Below are positions 8,008 to 15,522 of a stretch of DNA of 64,000 nucleotides, piece by piece. The DNA lies in the NCBI GenBank assembly GCA_963797085.1, contig CAWCOA010000004.1, forward strand, positions 124,001-188,000, given 5' to 3'. Position numbers and translations under genes: made by a program. This DNA comes from JASJBU01 sp963797085 (lineage in GTDB: Bacteria > Pseudomonadota > Gammaproteobacteria > Chromatiales > Chromatiaceae). Below the pieces are notes generated by a model that saw nothing but the letters and a program-made list of their open reading frames with translations, ran no database searches and was not told where the DNA came from. Position 1 is the first letter of the stretch, and each line of letters starts with the position of its first letter.

Positions 8008-10101
8008 TTATCTACGTCGTGGAACCACTCTGGTGGTAGCAGTTGCTGAATTGTTGGTGGGATCACTGTCCCCTGCCGCATCGACAGTTGCCAGCCAATT
8101 CACCGTCTCTGCCCGGGTCACCACTGGTGCTTCCCAGTCGAAGGTATACTCGAGATTGTCGCCAGCAGTCAGGTTGCTGAAGTCCTGAGTAAACACCACC
8201 TCACCATTCGCGGTGACCGTCACTGAACCGGTTGCGGCCTCGGTCGAATCTTCACTGACGAACACCGTCACCTTGATCTCCTCAGACTCGCCACTCTTGA
8301 CATTGCGCGGCACCTCGAATTGATCGATGGATACATCGACTGGTGTCGGTGCAGGACTGATCTGCACTTCGGCCGTGGCCGTATTGTCACCCATCTCCGG
8401 GTCCCCGCCATCCACATGAGCCGTAACGGTCCACACAACCGATGCCGGCAGACCGGTTGGATCGGCAACCAGCCAGTTGAAGGTAAAGGCCTGTGATGCG
8501 CCTGCCGCCAGATCGCTGAACTCTCCATAGAAAGAGGCCACAGCCTTACCGCTGTCCGGGTCAACCGCTTCACCGACTAGATGGCCTGACGCGGCCTCCT
8601 GATTTGCCGCCGTAGTGACGGAAACATCAATCGGCACCTCGCTACCTGCCTCCACTGTACCGGCAACGGCAAGCGCAATGGATACATCGGAAGGCAAAGG
8701 ATCTGCTTCGAGTTCTGCTGGCAGCGCAGCCAGCCATGGCGCATCGAAAGCCACACCCTCACCGACATTGGTGGTACGCATGGTGAAGGTTGCAGATCCT
8801 CTTGCAGGATCGTAGGTCGGCCAGGTATTCACCGACTCAACAGCAATGTTGTAATTGTTGTTGGTCAGGCCCATGTCATCCAGCTCGGTGATGAAATAGA
8901 ACTGGACAGGGTTTGTCAGATCGATGACTGCGGGCTCTGGATTAGCGACCCAGAAGTCAATGACGTGCTGAGGCACGGCTACCGGCGGATTGGCCGGACG
9001 GGTGAAGTTGCCGGTTGCATCCAGTACTGGATCGCCATAGGTGGCGCTGTTGGGATCTTCATCGATCACCACATAGGTCTCCCAACAAGGCGTGCCGCCA
9101 CAGGCTGGACTGTCACCGGAGCCGTCCCAGTCTGCAATGGTATCGGCATCGGTTACAGGATCACCGTCACCATCCCAGAAGAGACCGAGGGGCAGTTCAC
9201 CCTGGGGCAGCATGTTGCCGAACAGGCAGTAGTGCAGGCCCTGCACATTGCCGACCGTCTCGATAGTATCTTCATCCTGCACCACGAGGTCGTAGTAGGC
9301 GCGCCCTGTGCCTGATGGATCTGCATCGCAAGTGGGATCTGTCCAAGGTACGACGCCAGCAGGCAGACCGAAATAACCATCGATGCTGCGATTCTGGTTG
9401 GCATCTGCATCACCGAACAGGCCGGCGGACATCAATGAACCCAGATCTGAATCACCTGGCGGGATACTGAAATAGGGCAGTGGATCGAAGTCACGGATGT
9501 TGGTATTGCCGCCGCGCTGCCGCATGGCGAACTTCAGACCATCGCCATCGGCTGAAGCTTGGAAATCAGCGCCGGTGCCAAAACCCAGTTCCACCACGAA
9601 GCCATCCATGCGCTGGCCGATGGCATTGATATATTTCTTGAACACCCGATAGGTGCGAGGCTCACCATCCATATCGCTGGCGTCGAATACCATGTCCAGT
9701 GGTGTGCCGGGTTCGCGGGCCTCCAGTTTCACCCGCTTCGCGGATTGAAACTCATCGGTGCAGGTTTTCAAACCGCTGTCGGGATCAGCTCGATTGGTGC
9801 CGGTGGTGATGATGCAGTTGCTGCCGGATCCCTCCGGGGAATCAGTAAGCACCTGGGCGCCCGGTGTGACCACTGATCCTTCCTTCCAGATAACCGTGCC
9901 ATTGCTTAGCAGCTTGGTATTGTCGGTGTAGAGCTTACTATCGTAAGTAACACCGGGGACATGGGGTGGCAGGTCGGTAACTACGTTATCGCGATTCCAA
10001 CTGTCGATACTCGCCGCTTGCGCAACGGACAACACCGACATCATGGCAATACTGGAAACAGTACTGACAGGCCAATAAAGAGACTTCCTAAAGGAATTCA
10101 T
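8008..10101 (-). CDS. Choice-of-anchor F family secreted protein with C-terminal CARDB-like repeats
   Basis: 697 residues. Signal peptide of about 29 residues ending AQA-A (SVLSVAQA), so the protein is exported. Residues from about 30 to 470 carry the choice-of-anchor F pattern: LYTDNTKLLSNGTVIWKEG, CIITTGT, AKRVKLEAREPGTPLDMVFD, YRVFKKYINAIGQRMDGFVV followed by ELGFGTGADF, GLFG and GYFG segments, GELPLGLFWDGDGDP, and ITELDDMGLTNNNYNI. Two immunoglobulin-like CARDB-type repeats follow (VSIALAVAGTVEAGSEVPID and VDVSIDQFEVPRNVKSGESE). The end is VVPRRR, without any of the sorting tails seen in many relatives. The ribosome site AGGAGGAG precedes the ATG by six bases. Function of the family is unknown; it is probably a surface or extracellular protein. 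The decayed paralogue lies inverted at 4876-7060, and an IS remnant begins just past the stop codon, so the present C-terminus may be truncated. Confidence 0.85.
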   Translation of the reverse strand: MNSFRKSLYWPVSTVSSIAMMSVLSVAQAASIDSWNRDNVVTDLPPHVPGVTYDSKLYTDNTKLLSNGTVIWKEGSVVTPGAQVLTDSPEGSGSNCIITTGTNRADPDSGLKTCTDEFQSAKRVKLEAREPGTPLDMVFDASDMDGEPRTYRVFKKYINAIGQRMDGFVVELGFGTGADFQASADGDGLKFAMRQRGGNTNIRDFDPLPYFSIPPGDSDLGSLMSAGLFGDADANQNRSIDGYFGLPAGVVPWTDPTCDADPSGTGRAYYDLVVQDEDTIETVGNVQGLHYCLFGNMLPQGELPLGLFWDGDGDPVTDADTIADWDGSGDSPACGGTPCWETYVVIDEDPNSATYGDPVLDATGNFTRPANPPVAVPQHVIDFWVANPEPAVIDLTNPVQFYFITELDDMGLTNNNYNIAVESVNTWPTYDPARGSATFTMRTTNVGEGVAFDAPWLAALPAELEADPLPSDVSIALAVAGTVEAGSEVPIDVSVTTAANQEAASGHLVGEAVDPDSGKAVASFYGEFSDLAAGASQAFTFNWLVADPTGLPASVVWTVTAHVDGGDPEMGDNTATAEVQISPAPTPVDVSIDQFEVPRNVKSGESEEIKVTVFVSEDSTEAATGSVTVTANGEVVFTQDFSNLTAGDNLEYTFDWEAPVVTRAETVNWLATVDAAGDSDPTNNSATATTRVVPRRR

Positions 10102-10767
10102 CTCTGCTCCTCCTAATCTTTGTATTGTTATTGATGCCTGTATGGCTCCGGCATTAAATCCAACAAGTGGATTAAATACCAGATGACACCAGGCTCTATA
10201 TGTGGCACAAAACTCTTACTTAGCAGCCGAATATTCTGTGTCACTTTATGAGCAGCATCCCAGGGGATACCGCGCATTCCTGCACATGCTATCGAGTATG
10301 CTTGGAAAGCAGTGTGCGTTATTTCTCAAAGATTCAAAGATTCGCCGTTCCTATGAGGAAACTCCATTGTCGCTCGTATCTGATCTTGCCCGGAAAACAA
10401 CCAGGCTCATGCGTTATGCATAAGACCGCTGTCAACAGGATAAGATTTAAGTTAGAAAAGCAATCCCCCCTTCCAATTGTGGTAAAGAAATCAATTCCCA
10501 TTCGCAATACAGGAAACTAGCGCGAAACATCGGCTGATTGATATTGGAGTGAACGCAGAGTTGATTAGGTAAAATTACTTTAACTGAATAGGGTTTTGAC
10601 CGAGTAAAAGGTCAATCTGACCTGGAACCGGGTTGCAACCAAGACCAGGGTCTGCATTGCCGATGAAAACAACCGCAGGCCAGGCCGGAAGAAAAGTCTA
10701 TTGATTCGAGTATGGCATCTGCCGCATGGAAGACTGTATCGACCAGCCTTCCATGCGTTGCAATGAG
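10102..10767. other. Gene-free stretch upstream of the choice-of-anchor F gene
   Basis: Short overlapping open frames exist on the plus strand at 10202-10423 and 10248-10520, but they lack ribosome sites and resemble no family I recognise, so I do not call them. The stretch should hold the promoter of the gene at 8008-10101. A six-base inverted repeat, TTGACC (10596-10601) and GGTCAA (10610-10615), could be an operator but is weak evidence. Confidence 0.4.
10723..10757 (-). terminator. 10-bp inverted repeat after the yceI-like gene
   Basis: CGCATGGAAG (10723-10732) and CTTCCATGCG (10748-10757) form a perfect stem 11 bases beyond the stop of the minus-strand YceI gene. No T-run follows on either strand, so it is a possible factor-dependent or processing hairpin only. 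Confidence 0.35.
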
Positions 10768-11361
10768 TTATTTTGCGGAATCGAAGACCAGGCTCAAGGT
10801 CACAGGAACTGCCTCGCTGATCACCGGTAACTCGGCGATCTTGGTCAGTTCCAATACTCCTTGAGCGAGGTCGAAATCAGCGGCATTGATAATCAGCGGA
10901 CTGATTGTAGTTACCATCATGCGCCCGCCATCCAGTGTCACTACAGCAACCTCAGCCTTCAGAGTCTTGCTTTGGTCATGCATGGAAAGGCTGATTTCGA
11001 TTTCGTCCCGTTGCAGCCGACCCGTCTCAAGTGACTTGTATTTGGCCAGATCCACCTTGCCGGACACCTTCGCCTGGGGGAACAGGTCGGTCTTGAAAAG
11101 CATGCTGCGCATGCGCTCGTCACGAATCGGAATCGCCGTGTCGACACTGGCGAGCTGGATGGTGATATCGACGGAACCATCATCGGCGATGGTGCCGGAC
11201 AGATGGCTGAACTTGTGGACTTCAGCGACCTGATCCTTCTTGATCGAAACAAAGCTCAAACGCGATGCTTCGTTATTCAAGGTCCAGGCCGCATTAACCG
11301 TGGAAGCCAGGATTAAAAGAGCCAGACCGCCAATGGTACCTGTCACTGTTGATAGTTTCAT
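10768..11361 (-). CDS. YceI family periplasmic protein
   Basis: 197 residues with a signal peptide (MKLSTVTGTIGGLALLILAS, cleavage after VNA). The mature part is a YceI lipocalin-like domain: WTLNNEASRLSFVSIKKDQV, then HLSGTIADDGSVDITIQLAS, the conserved IRDERMRSMLF-(P) segment (the family RDxH/M..S..F motif), FPQAKVSG, and the LSLVFDSAK end. YceI proteins bind polyprenoid-type lipids or ubiquinone in the periplasm; the ligand here is unknown. The ribosome site GGAGGA is well placed. It sits in the accessory island, divergent from the metallo-hydrolase at 11689 and with its stop facing the upstream region of the choice-of-anchor F gene. No cytochrome b561 gene, a frequent YceI neighbour, is present. 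Confidence 0.9.
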   Translation of the reverse strand: MKLSTVTGTIGGLALLILASTVNAAWTLNNEASRLSFVSIKKDQVAEVHKFSHLSGTIADDGSVDITIQLASVDTAIPIRDERMRSMLFKTDLFPQAKVSGKVDLAKYKSLETGRLQRDEIEISLSMHDQSKTLKAEVAVVTLDGGRMMVTTISPLIINAADFDLAQGVLELTKIAELPVISEAVPVTLSLVFDSAK

Positions 11362-11688
11362 GAGTTTTCCTCCAATAATATTCTAAGTTTTTTGCCTGAT
11401 CCGCTTGAATTGTCGGGCAATGACGCAGCTTAAAAATCACATTAGATTTACGACAGCTAAGGTACGTTAAATCCCCGCTGTTATTTACTTTCGATTTTGG
11501 TGGGATTAGCCAATGAACAGTTGAAAAAACCCTCCGACAGTTTCTGAACTTTCAGCAATGTCCTCTCTTTTCACTGGGATTATTGATCCTGTTCGGCCCC
11601 TATACTCGGTTAAGAGGCGAATGCTGCATCTCGATGGCCTCATCAGCCGTAAACAAAAAAACCAATGACTACAAAGGAGGAGTCCCCC
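11362..11688. other. Intergenic stretch between divergent yceI-like and metallo-hydrolase genes
   Basis: It carries the GGAGGA ribosome site of the YceI gene at its left end and the AAAGGAGGAG site of the metallo-hydrolase at its right end. Between them is a small IS1595-family scar (listed separately, 11600-11653). Promoters for both genes are expected here but not clear by eye. Confidence 0.5.
11600..11653 (-). mobile_element. Micro-remnant of an IS1595-family transposase C-terminus
   Basis: Read on the minus strand, 11653-11600 encodes FTADEAIEMQHSPLNRV and a stop. This matches the extreme C-terminus of the IS1595-type remnant at 7146 (LPTADQAIEMLHAS). At DNA level the blocks TGCATCTCGATGGCCT and TCAGCCGTA recur with few mismatches. 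It is a scar of a related but distinct copy, some 35 bases upstream of the metallo-hydrolase start. Confidence 0.65.
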
Positions 11689-12759
11689 ATGAGACCCGCA
11701 TACAGGATCGCGCTGAGCCTTGGCGCATGCATCAGCCTATTTTTTCTTTCCACCTTTTCAGCAACAGCAGAGCACAAACGCACTCAATTGGCCGTAGACA
11801 AGGTCGCAGGCAGTCTCTCTGTCATGGTCCTGGGCTCCGGCGGGCCGGTCGCCACACCCAGTGGCCGAGCGAGTGCGGGCTACCTGATCTTTGTCGAGGG
11901 TCAACCGCGTATCCTGATGGATATAGGTGGCGGTGGTTTTCAACGGCTGGCTGCCAGCGGCACCAATGTCAAAGACCTGGATATCGTGTTATTGAGCCAC
12001 TTGCATATCGATCACACCGGCGATCTGTCATCGGTGATAAAAACCGTCTACTTCCACAATCGCGGCGCCGGCACCTTTCGCACCGCACCGATTCGCATCT
12101 TTGGCCCGGGTGTCAATGCCGCGACCTTTCCCGGCACCGAGATACTCCAATACCCCGCCTCGACCGAATATGTAGACGGTCACTACCATAAGGAATTCGG
12201 CCTCGAGCGTTATCTGAATATCTTTGCCACTGCCATCAGCGGGGGCGAATTCGACTATACCATCGAGGATTTTTCACCTGATGTCAGCCTGCCCACACGC
12301 ACTATCCTGGATGAGGACGGCTTGTTGATTCAAACCCTGGGAGTCATCCATGGGCCGGTGCCCTCCCTGGCATTTCGCATCGAGTACCAGGGCAAGAGCA
12401 TCGTCTACTCCGGCGATACCAGTTCCAAAACCGACAATATGATTGATCTGGCAGAGGATGCCGACTTGCTCATCTATGACACGGCGATCATGGACGATCT
12501 CCCGGCTGGCCCTAACGACGGGGTATTCTTTGCACTGCACACCACACCAACCCGGATTGGAGAAGTCGCTGCAGCCGCCGAACCGGAGAAACTGGTGTTA
12601 TCGCATATCACGCCGATCACCGAACCCCGGCTGGATGAAGTCAAGAGGCTGATTCGCGCCCAGGGCTATGAGGGACGGATCATTGCCGCGGAGGATTTGC
12701 AGGTCTACAACCTGGATCGCAGACATAAACGCGAGCATGATGAAGAGGATGATGACTGA
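11689..12759 (+). CDS. Secreted metallo-beta-lactamase-fold hydrolase
   Basis: The ATG at 11689 follows AAAGGAGGAG closely and opens a signal peptide (MRPAYRIALSLGACISLFFL, then STFSATAE), so it is preferred to the in-frame start at 11665. The mature protein has the metallo-beta-lactamase fold: VMVLGSGGPVATPSGRASAG, the metal-binding LLSHLHIDHTGDL (HxHxDH), HGPVPSLAFRIEYQGKSIVY, SGDTS with the metal-bridging Asp, and LVLSHITPI for the last His. The layout resembles tRNase Z/arylsulfatase-like hydrolases exported to the periplasm; the substrate is unknown. The protein ends in a strikingly charged tail, RRHKREHDEEDDD. It is the right-hand member of the accessory island and is preceded by an IS1595 scar. 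Confidence 0.85.
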   Translation: MRPAYRIALSLGACISLFFLSTFSATAEHKRTQLAVDKVAGSLSVMVLGSGGPVATPSGRASAGYLIFVEGQPRILMDIGGGGFQRLAASGTNVKDLDIVLLSHLHIDHTGDLSSVIKTVYFHNRGAGTFRTAPIRIFGPGVNAATFPGTEILQYPASTEYVDGHYHKEFGLERYLNIFATAISGGEFDYTIEDFSPDVSLPTRTILDEDGLLIQTLGVIHGPVPSLAFRIEYQGKSIVYSGDTSSKTDNMIDLAEDADLLIYDTAIMDDLPAGPNDGVFFALHTTPTRIGEVAAAAEPEKLVLSHITPITEPRLDEVKRLIRAQGYEGRIIAAEDLQVYNLDRRHKREHDEEDDD

Positions 12760-12794
12760 CGGAAATCTTCAGACCTGGTTGTTGGGAGTCTGCA

Positions 12795-14231
12795 TCAGGT
12801 ATTTCTGGATCTGCCTGCCAGGCTGACCAACAGAATCGCAGCAACTGAGGCAAGGATGCCCGGCACGATCTCGTAGAGTTCGAAGATGCCACCCTCCAGC
12901 TGCTTCCAGATGACCACGGTGACGCCACCGGCAAGGATGCCGCTGAGTGCGCCGAGCCGGGTCATGGCTGGCCAATAGAGTGAGAGGATAATGGCCGGGC
13001 CGAAGGCGGCGCCGAAGCCGGCCCAGGCATAGGCCACCAGGTCCAGCACCCGGCTCTGCGGATTCAGGGCCAGGACAAAGGCTGCCAGGGCAATAACCAG
13101 CACCGCAAGCCGGCCCACGATTATCAATTCCCGGTCACTGGCATTGTGTCTGAAAAGCGTCTTGTAGAGATCGCCGGTAAAGGCGCTGGAGGCAACCAGA
13201 AGCTGCGAGTCAGCTGTACTCATGATCGCTGCGAGTATCGCCGCCAGACAGATGCCGGCTATCAGCGGATGAAACATCAGATTGACCAGCTGGATAAAGA
13301 CCTTTTCCGCATCAGCCAGAGGTGTCTCGAAACTGCTGGTACCGATCATTCCCACCAGGCAGGCTGCCGTAAGGGTGATGGCCACCCAGGTTACCGCGAT
13401 GCGGCGCGCCCGGGGGATCAACTCAACCGACTCTACCGCTTTGAAGCGCGCCAGGATATGCGGCTGGCCGAAATAACCCAAACCCCAGGCCAGCAGAGAG
13501 ACTATTGCTATCCAGCCCAGCGCCTCGCCATTTTTATCGGTGAACGGATTCAATAGATGGACGTTGTTGCGACCCAGCTCAGCGACCTGGTTGGCAGTCT
13601 CGGATTCAAACACCAGCATCAGCGGGATAGCCACCAGCGCCGCGGCCATCAACAGGCCTTGCACCAGGTCGGTCCAAGAGACTGCGAGGAATCCACCGAA
13701 TGCGGTATAGAGGATGATGGTCAGGGTGCCCGCGGTAACCGCCCAGACATAGGGCAGGCCGAACACGGATTCAAACAACTTGCCGCCGGCCACCAGGCCT
13801 GAGCTGGTGTAAAACAGAAAGAACAGCAGGATAAACAGCGCGGAGACCATGCGGATCAAGCCGCTATGATCTTCGAAGCGGTTGGAGAGGTATTCCGGCA
13901 CCGTCAGGGCATTGCCGGCCCGTTCAGAGTAATCCCTCAGCCTGGTGGCAACGATGCGCCAGTTGAGCCAGGTGCCGATCAGCAGTCCGGTCGCCAGCCA
14001 GACCGACTCCATGCCGGAGAGATAGGCGTAGCCCGGCAACCCCAACAGTAACCAGCCACTCATGTCAGAGGCGCTGGCGCTGAGGGCCGTCACCCAGCTG
14101 CCGAGACGACGCCCGCCGAGCACGAAATCAGACAGATTGCGGGTGCGCCGCCAGGCAACAACGCCAATCCCCAGCATGGCAGCCAGATACAGGACAAAAG
14201 TCAGACCAATCGCAAACTGACGATCATCCAT
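12795..14231 (-). CDS. putP: Sodium/proline symporter PutP
   Basis: 478 residues, SSS family (sodium:solute symporter), with about 13 hydrophobic segments, a normal PutP length. Recognisable family blocks are the N-terminal LGGRRLGSWVTALSASASDM followed by SGWLLLGLPGYAY, the YTSSGLVAGGKLFESVFGLP region, YTAFGGFLAVSWTDLVQG, and ILAAIMSTADSQLLVASSAF, which contain residues of the sodium and proline sites in PutP. It imports proline with Na+ across the inner membrane. The start codon overlaps the stop of the upstream radical SAM gene by eight bases, so translation is probably coupled. No putA or proline-related regulator is in the window. Confidence 0.92.
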   Translation of the reverse strand: MDDRQFAIGLTFVLYLAAMLGIGVVAWRRTRNLSDFVLGGRRLGSWVTALSASASDMSGWLLLGLPGYAYLSGMESVWLATGLLIGTWLNWRIVATRLRDYSERAGNALTVPEYLSNRFEDHSGLIRMVSALFILLFFLFYTSSGLVAGGKLFESVFGLPYVWAVTAGTLTIILYTAFGGFLAVSWTDLVQGLLMAAALVAIPLMLVFESETANQVAELGRNNVHLLNPFTDKNGEALGWIAIVSLLAWGLGYFGQPHILARFKAVESVELIPRARRIAVTWVAITLTAACLVGMIGTSSFETPLADAEKVFIQLVNLMFHPLIAGICLAAILAAIMSTADSQLLVASSAFTGDLYKTLFRHNASDRELIIVGRLAVLVIALAAFVLALNPQSRVLDLVAYAWAGFGAAFGPAIILSLYWPAMTRLGALSGILAGGVTVVIWKQLEGGIFELYEIVPGILASVAAILLVSLAGRSRNT

Positions 14232-15519
14232 CGATCATTGCCCTGCGCTGTTCGATCTTGTGCTGGTAACTGGCCTTCATCGCCTGCTCAAATTCATCGT
14301 TGGTTGCATACTCATAACCAAACACCGGCTGCCACAGGCGCTGGTTCTCCATACACAGATAAAAAAACACCCGGTCATGCCACGGCGCCAGGGACTGATA
14401 GGCAAAGCTAAACATATCCCGCTTGATCTGATCCGGGTAGGAGAGTTTACCGTCGCTCTCCACCATCGGCATTTGCAGGATTTTGCTCTTGAAACCGGCG
14501 CGTGAACGTAGCTTTTTGATCACCGGCTTAATGTAGGTGAGGGTACCCAAAGAGACCAGCACCACCTCATTTGGCGTGAACTGCTCGGTAAGGCGGCTGA
14601 AGACCTCGGCGTAATCCTCCCGCCAATGGTCATAGTGGATCATCGGGTGGAAATGAAAACCCACCAATACACCTTTATCCGCCAGGCGGTGCGCTGCATC
14701 CAGCCGCTGTTCCAGTGACGCACTCAAATGCTCCTCGTTGCTGATCAGGGTGGGCGTATTCAATGACCAGGTACATAGGATATTGGCGGGAATCCTGTTT
14801 TTCAGCAGATAACTGATGTTTTTCGATTTGGTCTTCAATTCCAGGAGGACATTGGGATGCCGTTCTGCGAACGCCACCAAGGCATCCAGGATACCGCCCT
14901 GGTTGCCCCACATCAAAGAGTCAGAGGACTGGCCGGTGCCGATGTGGTAGGTCTTATTCGGATCGATCTCCAGCCGCTGCAGCTTTTCGGCAAACTGACT
15001 GTCGAAGCGGACTTCATCTCCATGATAGAAGGATTGGATACTGCAGTAGCTGCAGTCGAAACCACAGTTCTCGACCGCATCCAGGGTCAACAGATTGCAG
15101 CAGCGGGTGCGTGGCGAGGCCACCGGGCAGGAACCCAGCCCGAGCTGAGGCTTGTCCACCGCGATGCGTTTAATCCGTTCCGCCTGATAGGTCGTTTCAA
15201 TGAACGTTGCAGGGTACTCGTTGGGTTTCTCCCTGAGTGCCTGCCAATGGGCCTTGATCGTCCCCAGAAGCTGCTGACGATGTTGTTTGTGGGACCGGTT
15301 TTCATGCTGGATTGCGGGCCAGACCACCTGAATGGACGCCTCACCCCACATGTTCAGGTCGAGGGCCATATCTCCCAGCTGGCGCAGTTCCTGTTGCGTA
15401 AAGCGGAAGCGGGCTGCCTGTTCGATGATGAACTGCCGCTGTTCTTCCGGCAGTCGCTCCAGCCCTGTCTGCTGGATCATTGCCGATAGTTTTTCTGCAT
15501 AGCTGGGCTTTTGTTGCAT
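14224..15519 (-). CDS. Spore-photolyase-like radical SAM protein
   Basis: 431 residues. The radical SAM cluster motif is C152-x3-C156-x2-C159 (ENCGFDCSYCSIQSF), the CxxxCxxC arrangement of SPL-type enzymes. Other SPL-like blocks are HIGTGQSSDSLMW, LLELKTKSKNISYLL, ILCTWSLNTPTLIS, and LEQRLDAAHRLADKGVLVGF followed by HFHPMIHYDHW. Spore photoproduct lyase repairs a thymine dimer in Bacillus spores, but non-sporeforming proteobacteria carry homologues of unknown substrate. It lies directly behind der (three bases after the der stop in transcription order) and overlaps putP by eight bases. A role in DNA repair is possible; I do not claim it. Confidence 0.82.
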   Translation of the reverse strand: MQQKPSYAEKLSAMIQQTGLERLPEEQRQFIIEQAARFRFTQQELRQLGDMALDLNMWGEASIQVVWPAIQHENRSHKQHRQQLLGTIKAHWQALREKPNEYPATFIETTYQAERIKRIAVDKPQLGLGSCPVASPRTRCCNLLTLDAVENCGFDCSYCSIQSFYHGDEVRFDSQFAEKLQRLEIDPNKTYHIGTGQSSDSLMWGNQGGILDALVAFAERHPNVLLELKTKSKNISYLLKNRIPANILCTWSLNTPTLISNEEHLSASLEQRLDAAHRLADKGVLVGFHFHPMIHYDHWREDYAEVFSRLTEQFTPNEVVLVSLGTLTYIKPVIKKLRSRAGFKSKILQMPMVESDGKLSYPDQIKRDMFSFAYQSLAPWHDRVFFYLCMENQRLWQPVFGYEYATNDEFEQAMKASYQHKIEQRRAMIDG

Positions 15520-15522
15520 GCT

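Noticed and set aside
10202..10520. Two overlapping small plus-strand frames upstream of the choice-of-anchor F gene
   Set aside because: No ribosome site, mixed residue composition and no recognisable family; they overlap each other in different frames.
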